Shown one piece after another: positions 32,918-41,073 of a DNA stretch of 52,413 bases. The translations under genes were made by a program, and so were the position numbers. Source of the stretch: Clostridia bacterium (GTDB taxonomy: Bacteria > Bacillota > Clostridia > Oscillospirales > CAG-272); assembly GCA_017537175.1 (NCBI GenBank), contig JAFYLH010000003.1:1-52413 (forward strand), read 5' to 3'. The first letter of the stretch is position 1. The number at the start of each line of letters is the position of its first letter. The notes under the pieces are model-generated. The model was not told the origin of the DNA, ran no database searches, and was given only the letters and a program-made list of their open reading frames with translations.

Positions 32918-33844
32918 ATGATAAATCTCGGAAAATTAAAAGAAATAAAAGATTTGCGTAAGGTATGGCCTCACGAAGCTTTGGATTTTACACCGTGGCT
33001 TGCTGAAGATGATAATCTTGCTTTACTTGCCGATGCAGTTGGACTTGAAATTACACTTGATGAAACTGAATCATCTGTTGGTGATTTCAATGTAGATATA
33101 TATGCAACAGAAACAGGAACAGATAAAAAAATAATCATAGAAAATCAACTTGAAGACACTAATCACGATCATTTAGGAAAACTCATCACCTATGCATCGG
33201 GGAAATCAGCAGACATAATTATTTGGGTTGTGAAAAGAGCACGCGAGGAGCATCGCGCCGCTATAGAGTGGTTAAACAACCATACAGATGAAAATATTTT
33301 ATTTTTCTTAGTCGAAATTAAATTATATCAAATAGGAAGTTCTGATATTGCCGTTAAATTCGAGGTTGTTGAAAAACCAAACGATTGGACTAAAGAAATT
33401 AAACGCAATGTCAACAATTCTCCTACATTACAAGCAAGGTATGACTATTGGGTTGCTTTTAATGATTATGCATTTAAAAACAGTAATTTTTCTAAAACTT
33501 TTAATAAGAGAAAAGCAAGTACCGATCATTGGATGACATTGAGTATCGGATCATCGGCATGTGCCATAACTATATCTCAGGTAAGAAAGTTTAACCATTT
33601 AATTGTTGAGTTGTATATTTCAGATGATAAGGAATTATATCACAGATTATATGATAATAAAGTTATGATCGAAAATGAAATTGGTTTACAACTTGAATGG
33701 AATGAGTTACCCGAGAAAAAAGCAAGTCGAATATTAGCATATCAAACTGTTGATTTTGATAATAAAGATGATTGGCCCAACCAGTTTGATTGGTTGATGG
33801 ATGTGGCTGTAAAAATAAAAAAAGCTTTCAAGAAATACATTTGA
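32918..33844 (+). CDS. DUF4268 protein, PD-(D/E)XK nuclease-like
   Basis: 308 residues. The N-terminal part shows a nuclease-like core: GDFNVDIYATETG (Asp56/Asp59), then KKIIIENQLEDTNHDHLGKL with Glu74-x-Gln76 in place of E-x-K, and the DHLGKLITYASG helix, matching the DUF4268 pattern. The C-terminal half is unassigned. Such proteins are often found near restriction-modification or defence genes; none is adjacent here. The gene is visibly AT-richer than its neighbours and lies between two oppositely oriented ATATCGC arrays, suggesting acquisition as a unit. AGAGGAG precedes the ATG. Confidence 0.78.
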   Translation: MINLGKLKEIKDLRKVWPHEALDFTPWLAEDDNLALLADAVGLEITLDETESSVGDFNVDIYATETGTDKKIIIENQLEDTNHDHLGKLITYASGKSADIIIWVVKRAREEHRAAIEWLNNHTDENILFFLVEIKLYQIGSSDIAVKFEVVEKPNDWTKEIKRNVNNSPTLQARYDYWVAFNDYAFKNSNFSKTFNKRKASTDHWMTLSIGSSACAITISQVRKFNHLIVELYISDDKELYHRLYDNKVMIENEIGLQLEWNELPEKKASRILAYQTVDFDNKDDWPNQFDWLMDVAVKIKKAFKKYI

Positions 33845-33863
33845 TAAATCTGGAAGCGACAAC

Positions 33864-33963
33864 GCGATATGTTGCGCAAGCGCAACGCGATATATCCGCT
33901 GAGGCGGATGCGATATACCGCACAAGTGTGGTGCGATATATTTTGCCTTCGGCAAAATGCGAC
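33864..33963. repeat. GCGATAT word array, right of the DUF4268 gene (inverted orientation)
   Basis: GCGATAT (complement of ATATCGC) at 33864, 33887, 33910 and 33933, tiled with palindromes GTTGCGCAAGCGCAAC, ATCCGCTGAGGCGGAT, ACCGCACAAGTGTGGT and ATTTTGCCTTCGGCAAAAT; a truncated fifth word GCGA follows. Orientation is opposite to the left array. Confidence 0.9.
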
Positions 33964-33994
33964 TAAACGAAACTCTTATTTGGAGGTAATATAA

Positions 33995-35008
33995 ATGAAC
34001 AACGGAATCATACTTGCCGGCAATATGCTGGTTGATGCATTAAAGGATATCGATGTATATCCCGCACACTCTAACTTAACCTCTATCCGCAGTGTCCGTA
34101 AGGCCATAGGCGGTCTTGTATGTAACTGTGGTCTTGACCTTGCTATCCTTGACCCGGATATGCCTGTTCGTGTTATGGGTGTTATAGGCAAGGACGACAA
34201 CGGCAGACTTATTGAGGATACCTTTGCCAAGCATCCTAACATAGATACCTCGGGTATCCGCTATTCGGGAGAGACCTCCTTTACCGATGTTATGTGTGAC
34301 ACTACCAATGCCACAAGAACCTTCTTTACATACCGCGGCTCTGCCTCCGAGTTTGGCCCCGATGATTTCGACTTTGATAAGATAAAGGGTGATATCCTCC
34401 ATGCAGGATATATTCTTCTGCTTGATACAATGGACGAGCGTGATCCCGAATACGGCACCAAAATGGCAAGAGTTTTAGCCTCTGCACAGAAGGCCAGCAT
34501 CAAGACCTCAATAGATGTAGTAAGCGAGGAGGGTGACCGCTTTGCCCGTCTTGTTTCTCCCGCTCTTAAGTATACCGACTACTGCATCATCAACGAAAAC
34601 GAGGCACAGCGCATCACAGGAGTTGAGCTTATCCGTGACGGCAAGGTGGCAGAAGAAAATATCGAGGCGGCTTGTGATGCTCTCTTTGATATCGGTGTTG
34701 GAAGCTGGGTGGTTATTCACTCAAGAGCCGCTGCCTGGGGCAAGACCAAGGACGGAAATATCGAAAAGGTTGCTTCCATTAATATCCCCAAGTCTATGAT
34801 AAAGGGAACCACAGGAGCGGGCGATGCCTTTGCGGCAGGAGTACTCCTCGGTGCATACCGTGAAATGTCCTTAAAGGATGCAATGATACTTGGCACTGCA
34901 ACTGCCAACTCCTCTATCCTTGAATCGGGCGCATCCGACGGAATAATGAGCTATGATAAGACTATGGAGTTTTATCACAAGGCACTTGCCGAGTACGGTG
35001 AGATGTAA
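33995..35008 (+). CDS. PfkB-family carbohydrate kinase
   Basis: 337 residues, ribokinase-like fold. The C-terminal signature GTTGAGDAFAAGVLLGA (about 271-287) carries the catalytic Asp; ATRTFFTYRGSASEFGP and NENEAQRITGVE are further family features. The N-terminal glycine-rich AIGGLVCNCGLDLAIL is typical of sugar kinases. The exact sugar is not predictable. TTGGAGGT precedes the ATG, directly after the right-hand ATATCGC array. It ends at a terminator facing the glycan operon. Confidence 0.88.
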   Translation: MNNGIILAGNMLVDALKDIDVYPAHSNLTSIRSVRKAIGGLVCNCGLDLAILDPDMPVRVMGVIGKDDNGRLIEDTFAKHPNIDTSGIRYSGETSFTDVMCDTTNATRTFFTYRGSASEFGPDDFDFDKIKGDILHAGYILLLDTMDERDPEYGTKMARVLASAQKASIKTSIDVVSEEGDRFARLVSPALKYTDYCIINENEAQRITGVELIRDGKVAEENIEAACDALFDIGVGSWVVIHSRAAAWGKTKDGNIEKVASINIPKSMIKGTTGAGDAFAAGVLLGAYREMSLKDAMILGTATANSSILESGASDGIMSYDKTMEFYHKALAEYGEM

Positions 35009-35022
35009 GCAAGCAAAAAATA

Positions 35023-35055
35023 AGCCGATTGCAGAAGCAATCGGCTATTTCTTTT
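35023..35055. terminator. Bidirectional terminator between PfkB and GDPD genes
   Basis: 10-bp stem AGCCGATTGC / GCAATCGGCT, AGAA loop, then ATTTCTTTTC. The minus-strand GDPD stop overlaps the right arm. Confidence 0.7.
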
Positions 35056-35866
35056 CTTCAAATATTTGTATTGCACCGTTTTTTGCGGCAATCTTACCGT
35101 GTGCCTTCTTACGGCAGGTCCAGTTAAACTCAAGAGGCCTGTATAGCTTACGGCAGAGCGCCATAGAGGGTCTGCGGCTGTCCTGTACACGGTATGCGAC
35201 AAAATGGGGTTTGGTTATAAAGTTGGTGAGCAGATTTCGCAGTCCAAAATCAAGAAATCTGTTAAGGGGATCTCCGCTTTTACGCAAAAAGCCTGCCAGC
35301 TGTCCTCTCATAACCTCAGGGTAATGCTTTTTGAGATGGAGTATAGCTCTGGGATCAAAGGATTGTATTGCATATATACCTTTGTAGTTCTTAAGAGTTT
35401 GCATTACCTTGTCGGCAAGCTGCCTGTAATTATCGTTGTCGGTCTTAAGCTCTATGAGCAGAGGGACCTTGCCCGACACAAGGCTTAATACCTCGTCGAA
35501 AAATGGGATAAGCTCGGTGGTTGCTTCAAGGGGATAGCTCTTGATCTCCTTGTCGCTTAAGGTTGTTACATCAAGCTCTGTATAGGCTGTACGCTTAAGG
35601 GATGTATCGTGTATCACCGCAAGGGAGCCGTGATCTGTCAAATGAAGATCCAGCTCTATCCCGTAGCCCTTTTCTAAAGCAAGACGGAATGCACTCATAG
35701 AGTTTTCGGGTACAGAGAGGCCTTTGTTATGTAAGCCCCGGTGAGCATAGCGGTATTTCTTTATTTCCGGAGACAGAGGGTGTCTGCGGCCCGAGGGCTT
35801 TATCATAAGCACCCAGCAAAGAGGAATAAGCACCGCTACGGCTATGAGTATATATACTGCGATCAT
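35045..35866 (-). CDS. Membrane-anchored glycerophosphodiester phosphodiesterase
   Basis: 273 residues. One N-terminal membrane segment (MIAVYILIAVAVLIPLCWVL), then a GDPD TIM barrel with YAHRGLHN, GIELDLHLTDHGSLAVIHD and LLIELKTD, giving the catalytic His and metal-binding Glu/Asp. It would hydrolyse glycerophosphodiesters or related polar lipid/glycan esters. The start at 35866 overlaps the GT2 stop (TGATG); longer upstream frames run through the GT gene and are rejected. Last gene of the glycan operon. Confidence 0.9.
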   Translation of the reverse strand: MIAVYILIAVAVLIPLCWVLMIKPSGRRHPLSPEIKKYRYAHRGLHNKGLSVPENSMSAFRLALEKGYGIELDLHLTDHGSLAVIHDTSLKRTAYTELDVTTLSDKEIKSYPLEATTELIPFFDEVLSLVSGKVPLLIELKTDNDNYRQLADKVMQTLKNYKGIYAIQSFDPRAILHLKKHYPEVMRGQLAGFLRKSGDPLNRFLDFGLRNLLTNFITKPHFVAYRVQDSRRPSMALCRKLYRPLEFNWTCRKKAHGKIAAKNGAIQIFEEKK

Positions 35867-36891
35867 CAGGTATTGAATCCGAATATCTTTTGCGAGAGTC
35901 TGTATACGCTCACGCTCAGCTTGCGTCCGGGCACACCGGGAATGGTTGTCCATCCGCTCAGCGAGTTATATTTCATATGACGGTAAAGGCTGGGATCCTT
36001 TTCCTTTATCTTTTCCCACATTGTCTTACACATCTGCAGCTTTTCGGGAGTGTTGGCAACATAGAGATATACGGCAGTTATGGTGATCATAAGGGAAATA
36101 TGATGATACAGCACTCTTGCCAGCTTGCGGCTCTGCTTTTGGATAGACTTCATATCAAACAGATCTGTAACAAGCATTGTTACCCTGTACTGCTGATCTA
36201 TGCGCTTGACCATTACATTTTCCTGGATAGACTGATCCTCTCTGCCGATAAAATAGCGGTAGAGGTTTTCATCCATATAATATATGGTCTTACAGAGAGG
36301 CAGGGGCGCATAGAGAAAGAGATTGTCAACATAAAATGTATGCTTGGGCAGTACAACTCCGGATGCGCGCACCACCTTGGTACGGAATATTACCGAGTGC
36401 ATCATCAGATACTGGGAGGGACCAAAGGCCTTTGTGTCATCCCAGGTGCATATCTTATCCTTTGGGAATACATTGCCGTATTTCATTATATGACCGGGGC
36501 CGTCGGGATGCTGGTAAACATAGTTTGCAAGGAACAGGTCTACTCTCTTGCCCTCCTTGACAAAGCTGCGGATACGGTCCATAACTCTTTTAAGTGCTAT
36601 GGTGTCAAGCCAGTCGTCCGAGTCCACGACCTTAAAGTACAGACCCTTAGCATTGCGTATACCCTGATTGACACCCTCTCCGTGGCCGCCGTTTTCCTGA
36701 TGTATGGCACGGACTATGGTAGGATACTTTGCCGCATATTCGTCTGCTATCTCGGCGGTGTTGTCCTTGGTGGAGCCGTCATTTATAATGAGGATCTCTG
36801 CCTCCTCGCCTGCAGTCAGCAGAGTGTCGATGCAATGGCGCATATATTCGGCCGAATTGTAGCAGGGAACGGTAAATGTAATAAGCTTCAT
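35866..36891 (-). CDS. Glycosyltransferase family 2
   Basis: 341 residues with a GT-A fold: ITFTVPCYNSAEYMRHCIDT at the N terminus, ILIINDGSTKDNTAEIA for nucleotide binding, and the metal site VVDSDDWLD (DxD-type). It transfers an activated sugar, probably galactofuranose or another residue, onto a surface glycan. This is inferred from its position right after glf (1-nt gap). AAAGGA precedes the ATG. Confidence 0.92.
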   Translation of the reverse strand: MKLITFTVPCYNSAEYMRHCIDTLLTAGEEAEILIINDGSTKDNTAEIADEYAAKYPTIVRAIHQENGGHGEGVNQGIRNAKGLYFKVVDSDDWLDTIALKRVMDRIRSFVKEGKRVDLFLANYVYQHPDGPGHIMKYGNVFPKDKICTWDDTKAFGPSQYLMMHSVIFRTKVVRASGVVLPKHTFYVDNLFLYAPLPLCKTIYYMDENLYRYFIGREDQSIQENVMVKRIDQQYRVTMLVTDLFDMKSIQKQSRKLARVLYHHISLMITITAVYLYVANTPEKLQMCKTMWEKIKEKDPSLYRHMKYNSLSGWTTIPGVPGRKLSVSVYRLSQKIFGFNT

Positions 36892-36892
36892 T

Positions 36893-38041
36893 TTAATTTC
36901 CTTTATTAATAGAGTCGCACAGCTCCAGGGCCAGAGACACTATCTTATCCATATTGTAATATTTATATTCTGCCAGTCTGCCTAAGAGAACAAGATTGTC
37001 ATATTCCTTTGCCTTACCGAGATATTTTTGATACAGGGAATTGTTTTCTTCATTTATTATAGCATAATAGGGAATATCCTCGGTGTCGGGACGGTATGAA
37101 CGGGAAAACTCCTTCATTATTGTGGTGGAGTTTTCTGCCTTCTGTCCCGTGAGGTGCTTGTACTCGGTTATACGGGTATAGGGCTCGTCGACCGTGTAGT
37201 TTACCGTGCCGTGGCTCTGATAGTATGTAACATCATGATGCTCAAAGCCAAAATCAAGGGTACGGTAGGGAAGAGCTCCGTAGCAGTATCCAAACAGCTC
37301 GTCAAGAGCACCGGTGTATATGACCGTTCCCTCAAAGATCTCTCCCTCAAATAATATCCTGTCCTCAAAGGAGAGGCAGCTGTCTGCCTCGGCAGAGGTT
37401 CTGACGGTTATATTTTGGTGGTCGAGCATTTTTTCAAAGATGGGGGTGTAGCCCTCAAGGGGCATACCCTGATAGCTGTCCTGAAAATATCTGTCATCGC
37501 GGGAGATGAACACGGGCACACGGGCCGTGGTACCGGGGTCTATCTCCTCAGGCTTTTGTCCCCATTGCTTCATTGTATAGTGAAGAAATACATTGTTGTA
37601 TACAAAATCGGCAAGCTCGTTTATGTCCTTGTCGGGGTTCTGTCTCAGCTCCCCTATGGGGACCTTTTTTTCCATACCGTAGGCGGATACCAGCTTTTGC
37701 TCCAGCTCCTCTGCCTTATCCTCGGGAAAAGCCCTGTACAGGGAGTTGAGGTTGAAGGGAACGGGGAACTCCAGCTCTCCTGCCTTTGCAAGAACACAGT
37801 GCTGATAATCTCTCCACTCGGTAAAGCGGCTGAGATATTCGTATACCCTTTTTTCGTTTGTGTGGAAGATATGGGGGCCGTATTTATGTATCAGTATTCC
37901 GTTTTCATCAAGACAGTCATAGGCGTTGCCGCCGATATGGGGGCGTCTTTCCAGCACAAGAACACGATTTTCCGCCTCGGCAAGCTCGCGGGCGCATACA
38001 GCACCTGCAAAGCCGCTGCCGACAATTATATAATCAAACAT
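36893..38041 (-). CDS. glf: UDP-galactopyranose mutase
   Basis: 382 residues, normal length. The flavin-binding GSGFAGAVCARELAE is at the N terminus, then GGNAYDCLDENGILIHKYGP, HFMQW-type region HYTMKQWGQKPEEIDPG, and the C-terminal RLAEYKYYNMDKIV. It converts UDP-galactopyranose to UDP-galactofuranose for surface polysaccharides. It overlaps the upstream YhcH-type gene by 8 nt and precedes a GT2 gene, forming a glycan operon. Confidence 0.96.
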   Translation of the reverse strand: MFDYIIVGSGFAGAVCARELAEAENRVLVLERRPHIGGNAYDCLDENGILIHKYGPHIFHTNEKRVYEYLSRFTEWRDYQHCVLAKAGELEFPVPFNLNSLYRAFPEDKAEELEQKLVSAYGMEKKVPIGELRQNPDKDINELADFVYNNVFLHYTMKQWGQKPEEIDPGTTARVPVFISRDDRYFQDSYQGMPLEGYTPIFEKMLDHQNITVRTSAEADSCLSFEDRILFEGEIFEGTVIYTGALDELFGYCYGALPYRTLDFGFEHHDVTYYQSHGTVNYTVDEPYTRITEYKHLTGQKAENSTTIMKEFSRSYRPDTEDIPYYAIINEENNSLYQKYLGKAKEYDNLVLLGRLAEYKYYNMDKIVSLALELCDSINKGN

Positions 38042-38498
38042 CTGCCTGCACCTTGAATATTACCTTGCGCAGAGCGGCAGCACCCTTTTGGGTCATAACA
38101 CCGGGACGGTGGCTCTCGCCGGGCCAGAAAATGGCAAACTCACCTGCCTCAAGCTCACAGGTAACAAAGCTTGCGGGAGTCTTGTAGAACTCATAATCAT
38201 GGGGCTCGTCAAAGGGGAAATCAACACACAGACCTGTCATTTCCTTAACATGTATCTGCTCGCAGCCGTCTACGATATACTGGATATCGATATATTTTCT
38301 GTGATTTTCAAATTTATGGGGCTGTGCTTCCTTGGTGTCATAGCCTTGAACTACCGCAAACACACGGTCGCCGTCTATCTGGTACTTACCCGGCTCAAGG
38401 GCGGGGTCTGAAAATTTTTCGATTACTTCCTTTACCTTTACAAAATCGGGATGGAGACAGAGATATCTGTCAAGGTTGAAGATCTTATCTGATACCAT
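38034..38498 (-). CDS. YhcH/YjgK/YiaL family protein
   Basis: 154 residues, a cupin-like beta-barrel. Motifs HRKYIDIQYIVDGCEQIHV and FAIFWPGESHRPGVM carry the conserved His/Glu metal-site residues of the family, which includes the sialic-acid anomerase NanQ and the EbgC beta subunit. A sugar-anomer or isomer-handling role is plausible in this sugar operon. First gene of the operon, with a clear promoter 31 bp upstream. Confidence 0.88.
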   Translation of the reverse strand: MVSDKIFNLDRYLCLHPDFVKVKEVIEKFSDPALEPGKYQIDGDRVFAVVQGYDTKEAQPHKFENHRKYIDIQYIVDGCEQIHVKEMTGLCVDFPFDEPHDYEFYKTPASFVTCELEAGEFAIFWPGESHRPGVMTQKGAAALRKVIFKVQADV

Positions 38499-38528
38499 AG
38501 GATTACCTCTTTCAAAACATATATGGTC

Positions 38529-38557
38529 ATTATAACATATATTTAAACATTTTTCAA
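38529..38557 (-). promoter_or_regulatory. Promoter of the glycan operon
   Basis: Minus strand TTGAAA (38552-38557), 17 bp, TATAAT (38529-38534). Confidence 0.8.
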
Positions 38558-38566
38558 CAGTTATGA

Positions 38567-38595
38567 TTGACTTTTATTTACCAATATATTATACT
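38567..38595 (+). promoter_or_regulatory. azlCD promoter
   Basis: TTGACT (38567-38572), 17 bp, TATACT (38590-38595). Divergent from the glycan-operon promoter, with the two -35 hexamers only 9 bp apart. Confidence 0.75.
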
Positions 38596-38622
38596 GTTGT
38601 TTGTTTGAAAAGAGGCGTGATC

Positions 38623-39366
38623 ATGAAAAAGGGTAAAATGTCAAAAACAATAAGACGGGCTCTGCGGGATACCTTCCCCATTTTTGCGGGATATCTGGTG
38701 CTTGGCATAGGCTTTGGCGTTATGCTTGCCAAGGCAGGCTTTGGTACATATTGGGCGGCTATAATGAGCTGCACCATGTATGCAGGCTCTATGCAGTATG
38801 TGGCGGTGGATCTGCTTGCCAATGCGGTTACCGTAGGCTCAGCGGTGCTTATGACATTTCTTGTAAATATCAGACATGTTTTTTACGGTGTGTCACTTAT
38901 CGACAAATACCGTTATGCAGGCTGGCGCAAGCTTTATCTTATGTTTGCCCTGACCGACGAGACCTACTCTCTTGTCAGCACCGTGGAGGTGCCTGAGGAT
39001 GTAGACAAAAATAACTATTATTTCTTTGTTTCCCTGTTCGATCAGCTCTACTGGATATGCGGCTGCTGTATCGGTGCTCTTATGGGGAACCTTGTACCCT
39101 TCAATTCGGCAGGTATAGAATATGCCATGACCGCGCTTTTTGTATGTATATTTGCCGATCAGTGGCTGTCGGCAGGAGGTAAAAAGCTGCTTTGCGGCAA
39201 GCATATCTCGGCCATAGTTGGCTTTGGAGCTACGCTTGTCTCACTCATTGTATGCAATGTCCTGGGCTTTGAATACTTCCTTATTCCCGCTATGGTAATA
39301 ATCCTTGTGGCGCTCATACTGCTGCGCCCCGTCCTTGACAGAAAGGAGGAGGACTATGCCGAGTAA
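38623..39366 (+). CDS. azlC: AzlC family branched-chain amino acid exporter subunit
   Basis: 247 residues with several hydrophobic segments. FPIFAGYLVLGIGFGVMLAK, MYAGSMQYVAVDLL and NIRHVFYGVSLIDKYR are characteristic AzlC motifs; TDETYSLVST follows. With AzlD it forms a two-subunit exporter of branched-chain amino acids or analogues. The ATG at 38623 follows GAGG; a 20-codon upstream extension covers the promoter and is rejected. It overlaps azlD by 11 nt. Confidence 0.92.
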   Translation: MKKGKMSKTIRRALRDTFPIFAGYLVLGIGFGVMLAKAGFGTYWAAIMSCTMYAGSMQYVAVDLLANAVTVGSAVLMTFLVNIRHVFYGVSLIDKYRYAGWRKLYLMFALTDETYSLVSTVEVPEDVDKNNYYFFVSLFDQLYWICGCCIGALMGNLVPFNSAGIEYAMTALFVCIFADQWLSAGGKKLLCGKHISAIVGFGATLVSLIVCNVLGFEYFLIPAMVIILVALILLRPVLDRKEEDYAE

Positions 39367-39697
39367 TGTAACAGCACCCCATACCCTGCTGCTCATAGCA
39401 GTTATTGCAATTATTTCCTTCATCCTGCGTGCGGCACCCTTCATACTGTTCCGCGGCGGACACACTCCCGCGATAGTCAGGTACTTAGGCAGGGTAATGC
39501 CTCCCGCAGTTATAGGTATGCTTGTGGTATACTGCTTTTCAAGTATAGACTTTACCGATTGGAGGGCGTTTGTCCCCGCGCTCATCGCCGCCCTTATCGT
39601 TATTCTGCTTCATATATGGAAGAAAAACTCTCTTCTCTCCATCGGAGCGGGCACGGTGGCATATATGCTGTTGATTCAGTTTGTATTTAAAGGATAA
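39356..39697 (+). CDS. azlD: AzlD domain-containing small exporter subunit
   Basis: 113 residues, three to four hydrophobic segments. The LRAAPFILFRGG and LGRVMPPAVIGMLVVYCF motifs identify AzlD. The start at 39356 overlaps the azlC stop and follows GGAGGAGG inside azlC. A terminator follows immediately. Confidence 0.9.
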   Translation: MPSNVTAPHTLLLIAVIAIISFILRAAPFILFRGGHTPAIVRYLGRVMPPAVIGMLVVYCFSSIDFTDWRAFVPALIAALIVILLHIWKKNSLLSIGAGTVAYMLLIQFVFKG

Positions 39698-39733
39698 AAG
39701 GCTTTTGCGATCGGACAAAAGCCTTCTTTTATT
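39698..39733 (+). terminator. azlCD terminator
   Basis: 10-bp stem AAGGCTTTTG / CAAAAGCCTT, 8-nt loop, then CTTTTATT. Confidence 0.75.
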
Positions 39734-39748
39734 GTTTACAATTTGTTC

Positions 39749-39777
39749 TTGACATTGGGTAAAAACTGTGTTATAAT
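39749..39777 (+). promoter_or_regulatory. Promoter of rpmG-secE-nusG
   Basis: TTGACA (39749-39754), 17 bp, TATAAT (39772-39777): perfect consensus. Confidence 0.92.
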
Positions 39778-39783
39778 AACTCT

Positions 39784-39899
39784 ACCTCTGCGGAGAGGTC
39801 TTTTTTTGTCGTGTTTATTTCTCCGTGGAGGGAGATAATTCCGGACATAGCTCTCCCAAGGGCTATGGTCTTAAAAATTCTATCGGGAGGTGCCAAAGT
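39784..39899 (+). promoter_or_regulatory. Leader with promoter-proximal attenuator-like hairpin
   Basis: ACCTCT-GCGG-AGAGGT followed by CTTTTTTT (39784-39807) lies at the predicted transcription start. Downstream, CATAGC/GCTATG form a second hairpin. A CTCTCCC segment (39859-39865) can pair with either GGGAGA upstream or the GGGAGG ribosome site before rpmG. This suggests conditional termination or translation control. Confidence 0.5.
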
Positions 39900-40049
39900 A
39901 TGAGAGTTAAGATTACTATGGCTTGCACTGAGTGCAAACAGAGAAATTACGACACAAAGAAAAACAAGAAGAACGATCCGGACAGACTTGAAATGAAGAA
40001 GTACTGCAGATTCTGTCGCAAGCACACTCTTCACAAGGAAACCAAGTAG
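39900..40049 (+). CDS. rpmG: 50S ribosomal protein L33 (zinc-ribbon type)
   Basis: 49 residues, [17 protein letters not shown] to [16 protein letters not shown], with two CxxC pairs, so the zinc-binding form. The ATG at 39900 follows GGGAGGTGCC; upstream in-frame codons belong to the leader. It starts the rpmG-secE-nusG-rplK-rplA string found in most Firmicutes. Confidence 0.97.
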   Translation: MRVKITMACTECKQRNYDTKKNKKNDPDRLEMKKYCRFCRKHTLHKETK

Positions 40050-40058
40050 GAGGCTATT

Positions 40059-40358
40059 ATGGCAGAGAACGAAAAGAAAGTAACCGATATGGTTGCAGAC
40101 AAGAAGGAAACTAAGGCGACAAAGGTTTCCAAGCCCAAGAAGGACAAGGTTTCTCTGGGTAAGAAGATCGGCAAGGCCTTCAGAGAGTTCAAGGCAGAGT
40201 TCAAGAAGATCGTATGGTGCGGCAAGAAGGCAACCTTTGCCAACACAGCTCTTGTAGTTGTATGTATGGTAGTTGTTGCAACTGTTATTTCGCTGCTTGA
40301 CCTCGGTTTCGGTGGTCTTCTTGAGTGGCTTGCAAACATTATAAACATTGCAGGCTAA
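40059..40358 (+). CDS. secE: Preprotein translocase subunit SecE
   Basis: 99 residues. A lysine-rich cytoplasmic N terminus (to about 50) with the amphipathic FREFKAEFKKIVWCGKKATF helix precedes one membrane segment (ALVVVCMVVVATVISLLDL). SecE clamps SecY. GGAGG precedes the ATG; nusG starts 13 nt downstream. Confidence 0.95.
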   Translation: MAENEKKVTDMVADKKETKATKVSKPKKDKVSLGKKIGKAFREFKAEFKKIVWCGKKATFANTALVVVCMVVVATVISLLDLGFGGLLEWLANIINIAG

Positions 40359-40371
40359 TCGGAGAGTTGCA

Positions 40372-40917
40372 ATGAGCGATTTTCACGAAGCCAGTCCTGA
40401 GGTGCGCTGGTATGTAGCGCATACCTACTCGGGTTATGAAAACAAGGTAAAAGCCAATCTTGAAAAGATTGTCGAAAACAGAGGCGTGCAGCATCTTATC
40501 AAGGAGTGCCGTATTCCCGTGGAGATCTCCGTGGAGAACGAAGGCACCGAGGACGAAAAGGAAGTGGAAAGCAAGGTTTTCCCCAGCTACGTTCTTGTTA
40601 AGATGATCATGACCGACGAAAGCTGGCACATCGTGCGTAATATCCGCGGTGTTACAGGCTTTGTGGGTCCGGGATCTAAGCCCGTGCCCCTGACAGACGA
40701 AGAGGTTGCCGCTATAGGTATTGAGGTTCGTACAGTAGAGCTTAAGTACAATGTGGGCGACAGCGTTAAGATCACAGGCGGTCCCCTTTCGGGATTTGTG
40801 GGTGTGGTTGAAGAGATCTCGTCTGACAAAAAGAAGATCAAAGTTATTGCGTCTATGTTCGGACGCGAAACACCTGTCGAGCTTGACTCTGACAGCGTGG
40901 AGCTTATCAACGAATAA
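40372..40917 (+). CDS. nusG: Transcription termination/antitermination factor NusG
   Basis: 181 residues. NGN domain starting RWYVAHTYSGYENKVKANLE, the FPSYVLVKMIM and RNIRGVTGFVG motifs, and a C-terminal KOW domain VGDSVKITGGPLSGFVGVVE. It binds RNA polymerase and couples transcription with translation or termination. The ATG at 40372 (GGAGAG upstream) is preferred over a start eight codons earlier that would overlap secE. Confidence 0.97.
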   Translation: MSDFHEASPEVRWYVAHTYSGYENKVKANLEKIVENRGVQHLIKECRIPVEISVENEGTEDEKEVESKVFPSYVLVKMIMTDESWHIVRNIRGVTGFVGPGSKPVPLTDEEVAAIGIEVRTVELKYNVGDSVKITGGPLSGFVGVVEEISSDKKKIKVIASMFGRETPVELDSDSVELINE

Positions 40918-40926
40918 GCAGGCAGT

Positions 40927-41055
40927 GCCTGTTGCCATAATCGGGTGAAGCTTGTGTGTACACAGCTCCCGAGGATGAGATAAGCTTTGAGCCAACAGGC
41001 TCGTATTATGTGGGAGAGGGAAAAATTTTTACTTAATTCTCTCGAAAAAAACCAC
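40927..41055 (+). promoter_or_regulatory. Structured leader of rplK-rplA
   Basis: Closing stem GCCTGTTG (40927-40934) / CAACAGGC (40993-41000) encloses a hairpin TCGGG...CCCGA (40941-40972) capped by AGCTTGTGT/ACACAGCT. A second stem-loop pairs GTGG and GAGAG (41010-41018) with CTCTC and CCAC (41039-41055), leaving a one-sided A-rich loop next to the ribosome site. L1 autoregulates this operon in other bacteria, so a ribosomal-protein leader is the likely role. No promoter was seen within it. Confidence 0.55.
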
Positions 41056-41073
41056 TTCAGGAGGTAATTTAAA

